Positions 40,749 through 48,258 of a DNA stretch of 48,258 nucleotides are shown here, one piece after another. Below the pieces are notes generated by a model that was not told the DNA's origin, did not search any database, and worked only from the letters and a program-made list of their open reading frames with translations. Within the stretch, counting starts at the first letter, position 1. The number at the start of each line of letters is the position of its first letter. Source of the stretch: Frankiaceae bacterium (lineage in GTDB: Bacteria > Actinomycetota > Actinomycetes > JADGOV01); assembly GCA_017882785.1 (NCBI GenBank), contig JADGOV010000010.1, positions 1-48,258 of the forward strand, read 5' to 3'. A program made the position numbers and the translations under genes.

Positions 40749-41218
40749 TCCGCGCCGACTCCGTACTCCGCGCCGCGCAACTCCGCAGCCCCGGTGGTCA
40801 CGATCGCCGTGCCCGGCGGAAGAGCTGCGCGGAGCACCACGCGGTCACCCGTCACCTGGTCGACGAGGACCTTATGCCGCACGTAGGTGCGGGGAGCCGG
40901 GTTGGTGTAGACCCAGGCCCGGCCGTTGTCGTCGTAGAACAGGGCGTCGAAACTGATCACCTCGGCGCCCGAGCTGGCGGTGCGCGGCGGTACCCGCTGG
41001 GTGGTGATTCCCAGCCGCTGCACTGCTTGCGGGTCCAGGATCACCCGGTGCAGGTCCGTACCCTTCACCGCAACGACCTGCGCGGTCTTCTGCGTGACCT
41101 CGTCGCCCTCCCCGCTGTGGCTACACCCGGCGCCGACACCGCAGAGCAGCAGCACGGCCAGCGGCCAGCCCATCGCCCGGTGTGCCGGCGGTCTGCTGGG
41201 GTGCCTGGCTGGATGCAT
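40745..41218 (-). CDS. Lipoprotein resembling a truncated RND periplasmic adaptor
   Basis: 157 aa; lipobox-like LLCGVGAGC; VVAVKGTDLHRVILDPQAVQRLGITTQRV and ALFYDDNGRAWVYTNPAPRTYVRHKVLVDQVTGDRVVLRAALPPGTAIVTTGAAEL. Confidence 0.82.
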   Translation of the reverse strand: MHPARHPSRPPAHRAMGWPLAVLLLCGVGAGCSHSGEGDEVTQKTAQVVAVKGTDLHRVILDPQAVQRLGITTQRVPPRTASSGAEVISFDALFYDDNGRAWVYTNPAPRTYVRHKVLVDQVTGDRVVLRAALPPGTAIVTTGAAELRGAEYGVGAE

Positions 41219-41246
41219 GCTCGAGCTCCTTCCCGCTACCGGGCCG

Positions 41247-44200
41247 CTACCGGACCGTCGTCAGTGGACGATCGGGCTGCTCCGTCGAATGTGGGCCGGT
41301 CTGCCCACCAAGACCAGCGAGCCGGAGGTACAGGCCGGGCAGCACCAGCGCCGTCACAACGGTGGAGGTGACCAGGCCGCCGAGGACGGCGATGGCCATC
41401 GGGTGCAGGATCTCCAGACCGGCGATGTCACCGGACACCGCGAACGGCACGAAGAGTGCCGCCACGCCGAGGCTGCTCAGCACGATGGGAGCGACCCGGG
41501 CACGAGTACCCCGCCGGACGATGTCGGCCGGGCTCTGCCGGCCGGGCTGGTTCTCCAGGTGGGCGTAGGCGGCGAACAGGGCGACGCCCTGACGCACCGC
41601 CAGGCTCAGGACCGCCAGCAGCGCGAGCCAGCCTCCCAGCGAGCCGTTCGCCCCGACCACGGCGATGGCCAGCACACCGCCGACCAGGGACAGCGGCAGT
41701 GACACCAGCAGGAGGGCCGCCCTACGCCAGCTGGCGAAGGCGGACTGCAGCAGCAACAGGGCACCGACCCCGGCAGCCAGGGCGAAGAGGGCCGTCCGGC
41801 GGTGGGTAGTCTGCTCGGCTGCGGCGTCACCGAGGACCTCCGCGTGGTATTCCAGCGGCATGGGCAGCGCCCGTACCCGGCTGCGGACGTCCGCGGCCAC
41901 CGAGGCCTGTGACCGCCCGTGCACGCTAGCGGTGACGTCCAGGCTGCGGGAGGTGGCGTCGTGCCGGATCACGGTGGGGTTGGGTCGGATGTGGACGGTG
42001 GCCACGTCATGCAGCGGCACGACGCCGCCGCTGGGGGTGTCGATGAGCAGGTTCTCCACTCCGGTCTCGCTGTGGCGCACCGCCGGCGTGCCCCACACCA
42101 CGACGTCGAAGATCTTCTGCTGCTCGTAGAGGTTGCCGACCAGCGTGCCGGAGAGCAGGGTGGCGGCCGCGCGGCGCACATCGCCCGGCTTGATGCCGTA
42201 CCGGGCGGCAGCCGCGAGCCGCACCTCGACCTCCATTGCCGGCGCCGTTACCGTGTTCTCCACGGTGGGTCGCTCTACCCCACGCACGCTCCCGAGCAGC
42301 CGGCGTACCTCATTCGCCTTCGCTTGCAGCGTCGACAGGTCGTCGCCGTAGACCCGGACCACAAGGTCGTCCTGAGTGCCGTTCGCCGCCGCCTGGACCC
42401 GGTCGCGGGGGTAGGTGAGCACCTGGTGGCGGATGCCGGGATAGCTGTCGGCCACGCGGCGGACCGCGTTGAGCGTGCGGTCGTAGTTCGCGGCACCGGC
42501 GAGGGTGACCCACAGTTCGGCTGAGTCGACGTCGCTGACCTGGTCCGAGGTCAACGCCCGTCCGACATGGGCGCCGACCGTGGCGACGCCGGGCACGGTA
42601 CGCAGCTGACGGCCGGCCGCCTCGGTGATGCGATCCATCTCCGGGAGGGAGGTACCGGGAGCGGCCTGCCAGTGCACCAGAAGGCTGCGGTCCTGCAGCG
42701 CCGGCAGCGCGGCGCCGTGCAGGAACGGCGTGACGGCGAGCCCGCTCAGTGCGAGCACCCCGACGGCGGCGAAGGCCCAGAGCGGCCGGAACAGGTAGGG
42801 GGCGACACCGCGGTCATACCAGCGCTGCAGTCGGCGCGGGAGCGGCCGGCGGCCGGTCCGGGCGGACGGAAGCAGTGTCAGCGCCAGAGCCGGGAGGAGG
42901 ATGAGGGCCACCAGCATCGAAGCCGCTACCGCGAGCGCGTAGGAGACCACCAACGGTCGAGCGAAGGAGCCGGTCACGCCGCTGAGAGAAAGGAGCGGCA
43001 GGACGGCAAGCACGCCGATCAACGCGGCGAACAGCATCGACCGTCGCATCGTGAGCGTGGCCTGCAGCACGACGGCGGCGGCCGGCGTCGTCTCGCCGCC
43101 GCTCCGGTGCCGGCGCAGCCTCCGGGCAATCGTGTCCAGATCGGAGACCGCATCATCCACCACCGCGCCGACGGCCATGGCCAGGCCGGCGACGGTCATC
43201 GCGTTGATGCTCGCCCCGCGCATCGTCAGCACCAAGGCGGCGACGAGAAGGGAGAGTCCGATCGCCACGTAGCCGACCAGCGCCACCCGCCAGGAGTAGA
43301 AGGCTGTCAGCAGAAGAAGCAGGAGCACTGAACCGATCAGCGCCGAGCGCATCAGGTTGTGCATCGATGAGGACACGTATGTGGCCGGCCGGTACAGGTT
43401 CGGCGAGACCGTGATGCCGGACAGGCCGGGCTTCATGTTGTCGAGGACGGCATCGACTGCCTTGGTCACCGCCAGGGTGTTCGCGTCCGGGAACTTCTCC
43501 AGTACGAGGAGCAGACTCGGTTTGTTGTTGACTACCGCATCGCCGATCAGAGGCTGGTGATCCTCGACGACGTTGGTCACGTCGGAGAGCCGAACGTGTC
43601 GATTCCCGGTGCCCTCGATCGTCACCGACGACAGGCCATTCGCGGTGGTGATCGGCAGGATGTGCTGCACCGCGAAGCGCTGTGTGGGGGTATCCAAGAA
43701 CCCGCCAGTGCCGGGCGTGGAGGCCTGGATGTAGCTCAGCGGCGAGACCCACAGGGCATTGCCCGTGGAGCGCATCACCTGATCGACCGTTACCCCGGCG
43801 CGGCGCAGCCGACGAGGGTCGACTTCCACCTGCAGCCGCCGGTCCCGCTGCCCCCAGATCGAGACATTCGCCACTCCCGGGACGCCCATCAGTCGCGGGC
43901 GGATCTTCCACCGGGCGAGCACCGACAGGTCGGTGAGCGACACTGTCTTGGACACCAAGCCGATCATGAGAAGGCGGCTCGTCGACGAGGTCGGCTGCAG
44001 CATGGTGGGCGTGGCGCCCAGGCCGGGCAGCCGCAACTGGGACATGCGTTCCTGCACCAGCTGTCGGGCCCGCAGCACGTTGGTGCCCCGTTCGAAAACC
44101 ATGTCGATAGAGGACAGCCCCGGGATCGACTTCGAGCGGATCGTGTCCAACCAGGCGACTCCGTTGAGCTGGTCCTCCAGCGGAACCGTGATCAGCTGTT

Positions 44201-44384
44201 CGACCTCCTGCCCCGACAGTCCCAGTGCCTCGGTCTGGATCTGGACGAGGGGTGGCGTGAACTGGGGGTAGGTATCCAGGTCGGCGGAGCGCAGCTGCAG
44301 CCCGCCGATGACCAGCAGCGCCAACGCCGCCGTCAACACCAGCGCGCGGAACCGCAGGCTGGCGGAGATGAGGGAGCGGACCAT
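41247..44384 (-). CDS. RND permease, CusA/CzcA (HME) family, divergent copy 2
   Basis: 1045 aa; LDTYPQFTPPLVQIQTEALGLSGQEVEQLITVPLEDQLNGV, AVGAVVDDAVSDLDTIARRLRR, LSLAVRQGVALFAAYAHLE. Confidence 0.92.
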   Translation of the reverse strand: MVRSLISASLRFRALVLTAALALLVIGGLQLRSADLDTYPQFTPPLVQIQTEALGLSGQEVEQLITVPLEDQLNGVAWLDTIRSKSIPGLSSIDMVFERGTNVLRARQLVQERMSQLRLPGLGATPTMLQPTSSTSRLLMIGLVSKTVSLTDLSVLARWKIRPRLMGVPGVANVSIWGQRDRRLQVEVDPRRLRRAGVTVDQVMRSTGNALWVSPLSYIQASTPGTGGFLDTPTQRFAVQHILPITTANGLSSVTIEGTGNRHVRLSDVTNVVEDHQPLIGDAVVNNKPSLLLVLEKFPDANTLAVTKAVDAVLDNMKPGLSGITVSPNLYRPATYVSSSMHNLMRSALIGSVLLLLLLTAFYSWRVALVGYVAIGLSLLVAALVLTMRGASINAMTVAGLAMAVGAVVDDAVSDLDTIARRLRRHRSGGETTPAAAVVLQATLTMRRSMLFAALIGVLAVLPLLSLSGVTGSFARPLVVSYALAVAASMLVALILLPALALTLLPSARTGRRPLPRRLQRWYDRGVAPYLFRPLWAFAAVGVLALSGLAVTPFLHGAALPALQDRSLLVHWQAAPGTSLPEMDRITEAAGRQLRTVPGVATVGAHVGRALTSDQVSDVDSAELWVTLAGAANYDRTLNAVRRVADSYPGIRHQVLTYPRDRVQAAANGTQDDLVVRVYGDDLSTLQAKANEVRRLLGSVRGVERPTVENTVTAPAMEVEVRLAAAARYGIKPGDVRRAAATLLSGTLVGNLYEQQKIFDVVVWGTPAVRHSETGVENLLIDTPSGGVVPLHDVATVHIRPNPTVIRHDATSRSLDVTASVHGRSQASVAADVRSRVRALPMPLEYHAEVLGDAAAEQTTHRRTALFALAAGVGALLLLQSAFASWRRAALLLVSLPLSLVGGVLAIAVVGANGSLGGWLALLAVLSLAVRQGVALFAAYAHLENQPGRQSPADIVRRGTRARVAPIVLSSLGVAALFVPFAVSGDIAGLEILHPMAIAVLGGLVTSTVVTALVLPGLYLRLAGLGGQTGPHSTEQPDRPLTTVR

Positions 44385-44561
44385 CAGCCGACTCCCTTCG
44401 CAGGCGTGCGGCGGAGACCACCTGCATTCATGCTCCGGTTACGGCGCATTCGGGCTGCGGCTTGAGTCCGCCATCCTGGTGCCCCAGGGCCGCCCGGCGG
44501 GTGTGGCTGCCGGCGCCATGTCCGTGGATCTGCGCGGCTTGGGTCGGGATAGCGTGACGCC

Positions 44562-45347
44562 ATGCCGGATGGGATCACGCTGCGCGTGCACGGCGCGATC
44601 CGCGAGGTGATGCTCGATCGGCCTGCAGCACTCAACGCGATCGACACCCCGATGGCCTCGGCCCTGGCCGCGGTGACCGAGGCGGTGGCCGAAGACGGCT
44701 CCGCCAGGGCTGTCGTGCTGTCCGCCGCCCGGGGACCGGCATTCTGCGTCGGGGCGGACCTCAAGGAACGCGCGTCGTTCACCGACGCTGAGCTGCTGGC
44801 GCAGCGGCCGGTCTTCCGCGCGGCATTCGGCGGCGTGCTGGCCCTGCCCCAACCGGTGATCGCCGCGGTGCACGGCTTCGCCCTCGGCGGCGGCTGCGAG
44901 CTGGCGTTGGCCTGCGATCTGATCGTGGCGGACGAGACCGCGGTCTTCGGACTTCCCGAGGTGAGCGTGGGCCTGATGCCCGGCGGGGGCGGCACCCAGC
45001 TGCTGCTCCGCCGGCTGGGGCCAGGACGAGCCGCGGACCTCGTCCTCACCGCGCGGCGGGTGGCGGTCGAGGAGGCCGCGGCACTCGGTCTGGTGGATCG
45101 GCGGGTGCCGGCCGGGACGGCGCGGGCGGCGGCGCTGAATCTGGCCGAACAGGTCGCCGCCCATTCCCCAGTCGGGCTGCGCAATGCCAAGCGCGCGCTG
45201 CGCACCGGTTGGGGGCTCGGCCTCGCCGCCGCCCTCGAGGTGGAGGACGAGGCGTGGCGGGCGACCGCGCTGTCGGGGGATCGCGCCGAGGGCATCGCCG
45301 CGTTCAACGCCAAGCGCGCTCCGAGGTGGCCGGGAGGGGACGGATGA
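44562..45347 (+). CDS. Enoyl-CoA hydratase/isomerase family protein
   Basis: LDRPAALNAIDTPMASAL, SAARGPAFCVGADLKERA, VHGFALGGGCELALACDLIVADETAVFGLPEVSVGLMPGGGGTQLL. Confidence 0.93.
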   Translation: MPDGITLRVHGAIREVMLDRPAALNAIDTPMASALAAVTEAVAEDGSARAVVLSAARGPAFCVGADLKERASFTDAELLAQRPVFRAAFGGVLALPQPVIAAVHGFALGGGCELALACDLIVADETAVFGLPEVSVGLMPGGGGTQLLLRRLGPGRAADLVLTARRVAVEEAAALGLVDRRVPAGTARAAALNLAEQVAAHSPVGLRNAKRALRTGWGLGLAAALEVEDEAWRATALSGDRAEGIAAFNAKRAPRWPGGDG

Positions 45348-46285
45348 GCGAGCTGCCGGCGGCGATCGACGTGCGCGAGGTAGGACCGCGCGACGGCCTG
45401 CAGAACGAAGCGCCGATCCCGACCGAGGCCAAGGTGGAGCTCCTCGAGGGCCTGTCCGACACCGGCGTACGGCGCATCGAGGCAGTGTCTTTCGTACGCC
45501 CGAGCGCCATCCCGCAGATGGCCGACGCGGAGCAGGTCTGGGCCAGCATCCGTCGCCGCCCGCACGTGTCCTACTCCGCGCTGGTGCCCAATCTGCGCGG
45601 TGCCAGCCGGGCGCTGGCCGCCGGCTTCGCCGAGATCGAGGCGGTGGTCTCCGCCTCGGACACCCACAACCGGGCAAACGTGAACCGGTCGACCGCGCAG
45701 TCCCTCGATGACATCGCTGCCCTTCTCGCGGCCGCCCACGGCATCGGCGCCCACTGCCAGGTCATCGTCTCCACCGCCTGGGGGTGCCCGTACGAGGGTG
45801 ACGTGGCGATCCGACGCGTGCTGGACGTGGCCGGTCGAGCGGTCGCCGACGGTGCCGACGGTGTCTCCTTCGGCGACACAACGGGAATGGCAACCCCGGG
45901 CCGGGTCACGGCGCTCGTCGGGGCGTTCCGGGCGGCATTCCCCGACACTGCGCTCAACCTGCACTTCCACAACACCCGCGGCACCGGTCTGGCCAACGTG
46001 CTGGCGGCCCTGCAGCTCGGCGTGACCGACTTCGACGCGAGCGTCGGTGGGCTGGGCGGTTGCCCGTACGCTCCCGGAGCCAGCGGCAACATCGCCACCG
46101 AGGAGTTGGTGTACATGGTGGAGGACATGGGCGTCCGCACCGGCATCGACCTCCCCGCGCTCATCGAGGTGGCCGCCCGGGCCGAGCGGGCGGTGGGACA
46201 CCAGCTTCCCTCGCAGGTGCTGCGGGCCGGGCCGCGCACCCGCCGCAGCCCGCTACCGGCGTCGCTGCGGGGGAACCGGTCATAA
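45344..46285 (+). CDS. Hydroxymethylglutaryl-CoA lyase
   Basis: VREVGPRDGLQNEAPIPTEAKVELLEGLSDTGVRRIEAVSFVRPSAIPQMADAEQV, LHFHNTRGTGLANVLAAL, GGLGGCPYAPGASGNIATEELVYM. Confidence 0.93.
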   Translation: MSELPAAIDVREVGPRDGLQNEAPIPTEAKVELLEGLSDTGVRRIEAVSFVRPSAIPQMADAEQVWASIRRRPHVSYSALVPNLRGASRALAAGFAEIEAVVSASDTHNRANVNRSTAQSLDDIAALLAAAHGIGAHCQVIVSTAWGCPYEGDVAIRRVLDVAGRAVADGADGVSFGDTTGMATPGRVTALVGAFRAAFPDTALNLHFHNTRGTGLANVLAALQLGVTDFDASVGGLGGCPYAPGASGNIATEELVYMVEDMGVRTGIDLPALIEVAARAERAVGHQLPSQVLRAGPRTRRSPLPASLRGNRS

Positions 46286-46309
46286 TGAGCCCACACAAGG
46301 AGGGTGACG

Positions 46310-46555
46310 ATGACGCAGTTCCCCGCTGGCGCGGACTTCAGCACGGATTCCACCCAGGCCGGTGAGACGTTCACAGCGGTGTACCACACGCCGATGAAGA
46401 TCTGGGTGTGCGTGGCGACGATCGTGCTCGGCTTCACCCTGGGTGGGGTGGCGTTCGTGGCCCATTCCATTCCGCTGGGGGTCGTGGGCGGCGTGCTCTT
46501 CGTCCTCGGCGGGATCGCGGCGTTGGCTTTCGGCATCATGGAGAACGTGCACTGA
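46310..46555 (+). CDS. Small two-TM membrane protein
   Basis: MTQFPAGADFSTDSTQAGETFTAVYHTPMKIWVCVATIVLGFTLGGVAFVAHSIPLGVVGGVLFVLGGIAALAFGIMENVH; SD AGGAGG upstream. Confidence 0.75.
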   Translation: MTQFPAGADFSTDSTQAGETFTAVYHTPMKIWVCVATIVLGFTLGGVAFVAHSIPLGVVGGVLFVLGGIAALAFGIMENVH

Positions 46556-46634
46556 TTCCCCCTGGGGGGCGTGGGCGGCCCCGGAGTTGGACCCGACTCC
46601 GCGCATCGGACAGTTCTTTGGGACGCTCGGGCCC

Positions 46635-48197
46635 GTGACCGTCGATGATGCCGCCGCACCGCCCGCCCGGGACGAGCCGGGCCATCCCCATCTGTCGAGC
46701 CTGCGGACCGAGGTCGAGCGCGGCGGCGCCGAGAAATACCACACTGCCAACGCCGCCCAGGGGAAGCTCTTCGCCCGGGAACGGATCGGGCTGCTCGTCG
46801 ATGCCGGCTCGTTCACCGAGGACGGCCTCTACGCGAACGTGACCGCTGGCGATCTGCCGGCGGACGGCGTGATCACCGGCATGGCGAGCGTCGCCGGCCG
46901 GCCGGTGTGCGTCATGGCCAACGACTCGACGGTCAAGGCCGGCTCCTGGGGCGCCAGGACCGTTGAGAAGATCATTAGGATCATCGAGACCGCGTACCGG
47001 ACCGGGGTGCCGATGATCTACCTCGTCGACTCCGCCGGCGCCCGGATCACCGATCAGGTCGACCTCTTCCCCGGCCGACGCGGCGCGGGGAAGATCTTCC
47101 ACACCCAGGTACGCGCGTCGGGCGCTGTCCCCCAGGTCTGTGCCCTGTTCGGGCCGAGTGCCGCCGGTGGGGCCTACATCCCCGCCTTCTGCGACGTGGT
47201 CGTGATGGTCGAGGGCGCGGCCTCGATGTACCTGGGCTCCCCTCGGATGGTCGAGATGGTGGTGAAGGAGAAGACCACCCTGGAGGAGATGGGCGGGGCC
47301 AGGATGCACTGCTCGGTCTCCGGCGTCGGGCATTTCCTCGTCCCGACCGAGGCCGCGGCGCTGTCCGTCGTGGCCGGCTACCTGTCCTACCTGCCGTCCA
47401 ACTGGCAGGGGAGCCCGCCGCCGGCAGCGGCACGGGAGCCCGAGGCGGTGGACCTGCGGGCGCTCGTGCCGGCGAACGAGCGGCGAGCCTACGACATGCG
47501 CCGCTACGTGCGCGGACTGGTGGACGAGGGGTCGTTCCTGGAGATCCACCAGTTGTGGGCACGGGAGGTCACCGTCGGACTGGGCCGCATCGCCGGCCGG
47601 GCGGTCGGGGTGATCGCCAACAACCCCCTGCACAAGGGCGGCGTCCTGTTCGTGGACTCCGCGGACAAGGCCACCCGGTTCATCTCACTCTGCGACGCGT
47701 TCAACGTCCCACTGCTCTTCCTCTCCGACGTACCGGGGTTCATGGTCGGCACGTCGGTCGAACGACAGGGCATCATCCGGCACGGCGCGAAGATGATCAG
47801 CGCGGTGTCCGAGGCCACCGTGCCCAAGATCTGCGTGATCGTCCGCAAGGCGTACGGCGCCGGCCTCTACGCCATGGCCGGACCCGGGTTCGCGCCGGAC
47901 GCGACCTTGGCGCTCCCGACTGCCAAGATCGCCGTGATGGGCGCCGAGGCGGCGGTGAACGCCGTCTATGCCAACAAGATCGACGCTCTGCCGGAGGCGG
48001 AGCGGGCGGACTTCGTCGCAGCCAAGCGGGCCGAGTACGACGAGGACATCGATGTGGTCCGGCTGGCCAGCGAGCTCGTGGTGGACGCGATCGTGGAGCC
48101 GGAGGACCTGCGGGCCGAGCTGATCCGGCGGTTTTCCGCCTACGCGGGCAAGGACCGCTCCTTCGCGGACCGTCGGCACGGCGTGACTCCGGTGTAG
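46635..48197 (+). CDS. Acyl-CoA carboxylase carboxyltransferase subunit (methylcrotonyl-CoA-type candidate)
   Basis: AQGKLFARERIGLLVDAGSFTEDGLYAN, YLVDSAGARITDQVDLFPGRRGAGKIFHTQVRASGAVPQVCALFGPSAAGGAYIPAFCD, VPGFMVGTSVERQGIIRHGAKMISAVSEATVPKICVIVRKAYGAGLYAMAGP. Confidence 0.94.
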   Translation: MTVDDAAAPPARDEPGHPHLSSLRTEVERGGAEKYHTANAAQGKLFARERIGLLVDAGSFTEDGLYANVTAGDLPADGVITGMASVAGRPVCVMANDSTVKAGSWGARTVEKIIRIIETAYRTGVPMIYLVDSAGARITDQVDLFPGRRGAGKIFHTQVRASGAVPQVCALFGPSAAGGAYIPAFCDVVVMVEGAASMYLGSPRMVEMVVKEKTTLEEMGGARMHCSVSGVGHFLVPTEAAALSVVAGYLSYLPSNWQGSPPPAAAREPEAVDLRALVPANERRAYDMRRYVRGLVDEGSFLEIHQLWAREVTVGLGRIAGRAVGVIANNPLHKGGVLFVDSADKATRFISLCDAFNVPLLFLSDVPGFMVGTSVERQGIIRHGAKMISAVSEATVPKICVIVRKAYGAGLYAMAGPGFAPDATLALPTAKIAVMGAEAAVNAVYANKIDALPEAERADFVAAKRAEYDEDIDVVRLASELVVDAIVEPEDLRAELIRRFSAYAGKDRSFADRRHGVTPV

Positions 48198-48258
48198 TGG
48201 CGGGCATCGGCGGCCACCCGCGGCCACCCTTCAAGATCGGGGCAGGATGAGCGCATGG

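Noticed and set aside
44384-46201. 605-aa minus-strand ORF opposite enoyl-CoA hydratase/HMG-CoA lyase
   Set aside because: Antisense frame with low-complexity composition; the plus-strand genes have clear motifs.
48247-48258. Possible start of a further gene (ATGAGCGCATGG)
   Set aside because: Only 12 nt remain in the window; not supportable.

Overview
High-GC actinobacterial chromosomal window, densely coded. I saw no rRNA, tRNA, CRISPR array or recognisable transposase. The backbone is central metabolism: purN-purH; citrate synthase / DUF3017-like / isocitrate DH / malate DH; trpS; a three-gene succinate dehydrogenase operon; an orphan methylmalonyl-CoA-mutase-type catalytic subunit; PNP; a GCS2-type ligase; an M20 amidohydrolase; an acyl-CoA carboxylase (beta, epsilon, biotin carboxylase) cluster with birA; and an enoyl-CoA hydratase / HMG-CoA lyase / second carboxyltransferase cluster. 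Accessory islands stand out. (1) Between mdh and a CNNM/CorC-like gene lies a four-gene module: TPR-CHAT protease (divergent), cytoplasmic subtilase (S8) with a Cys-rich tail, ECF-like sigma factor, and a small helical + beta-rich protein with a perfect Shine-Dalgarno. It resembles a CRISPR-independent protease/sigma signalling or conflict system and is my best candidate for an undescribed system. (2) A very good match to a ydaO/c-di-AMP riboswitch precedes a beta-propeller-lectin/lytic-transglycosylase fusion. (3) Two divergent HME-type RND permeases flank a lipoprotein that looks like a miniaturised adaptor lacking the TolC-docking hairpin. All product calls come from motif recognition without database searches.
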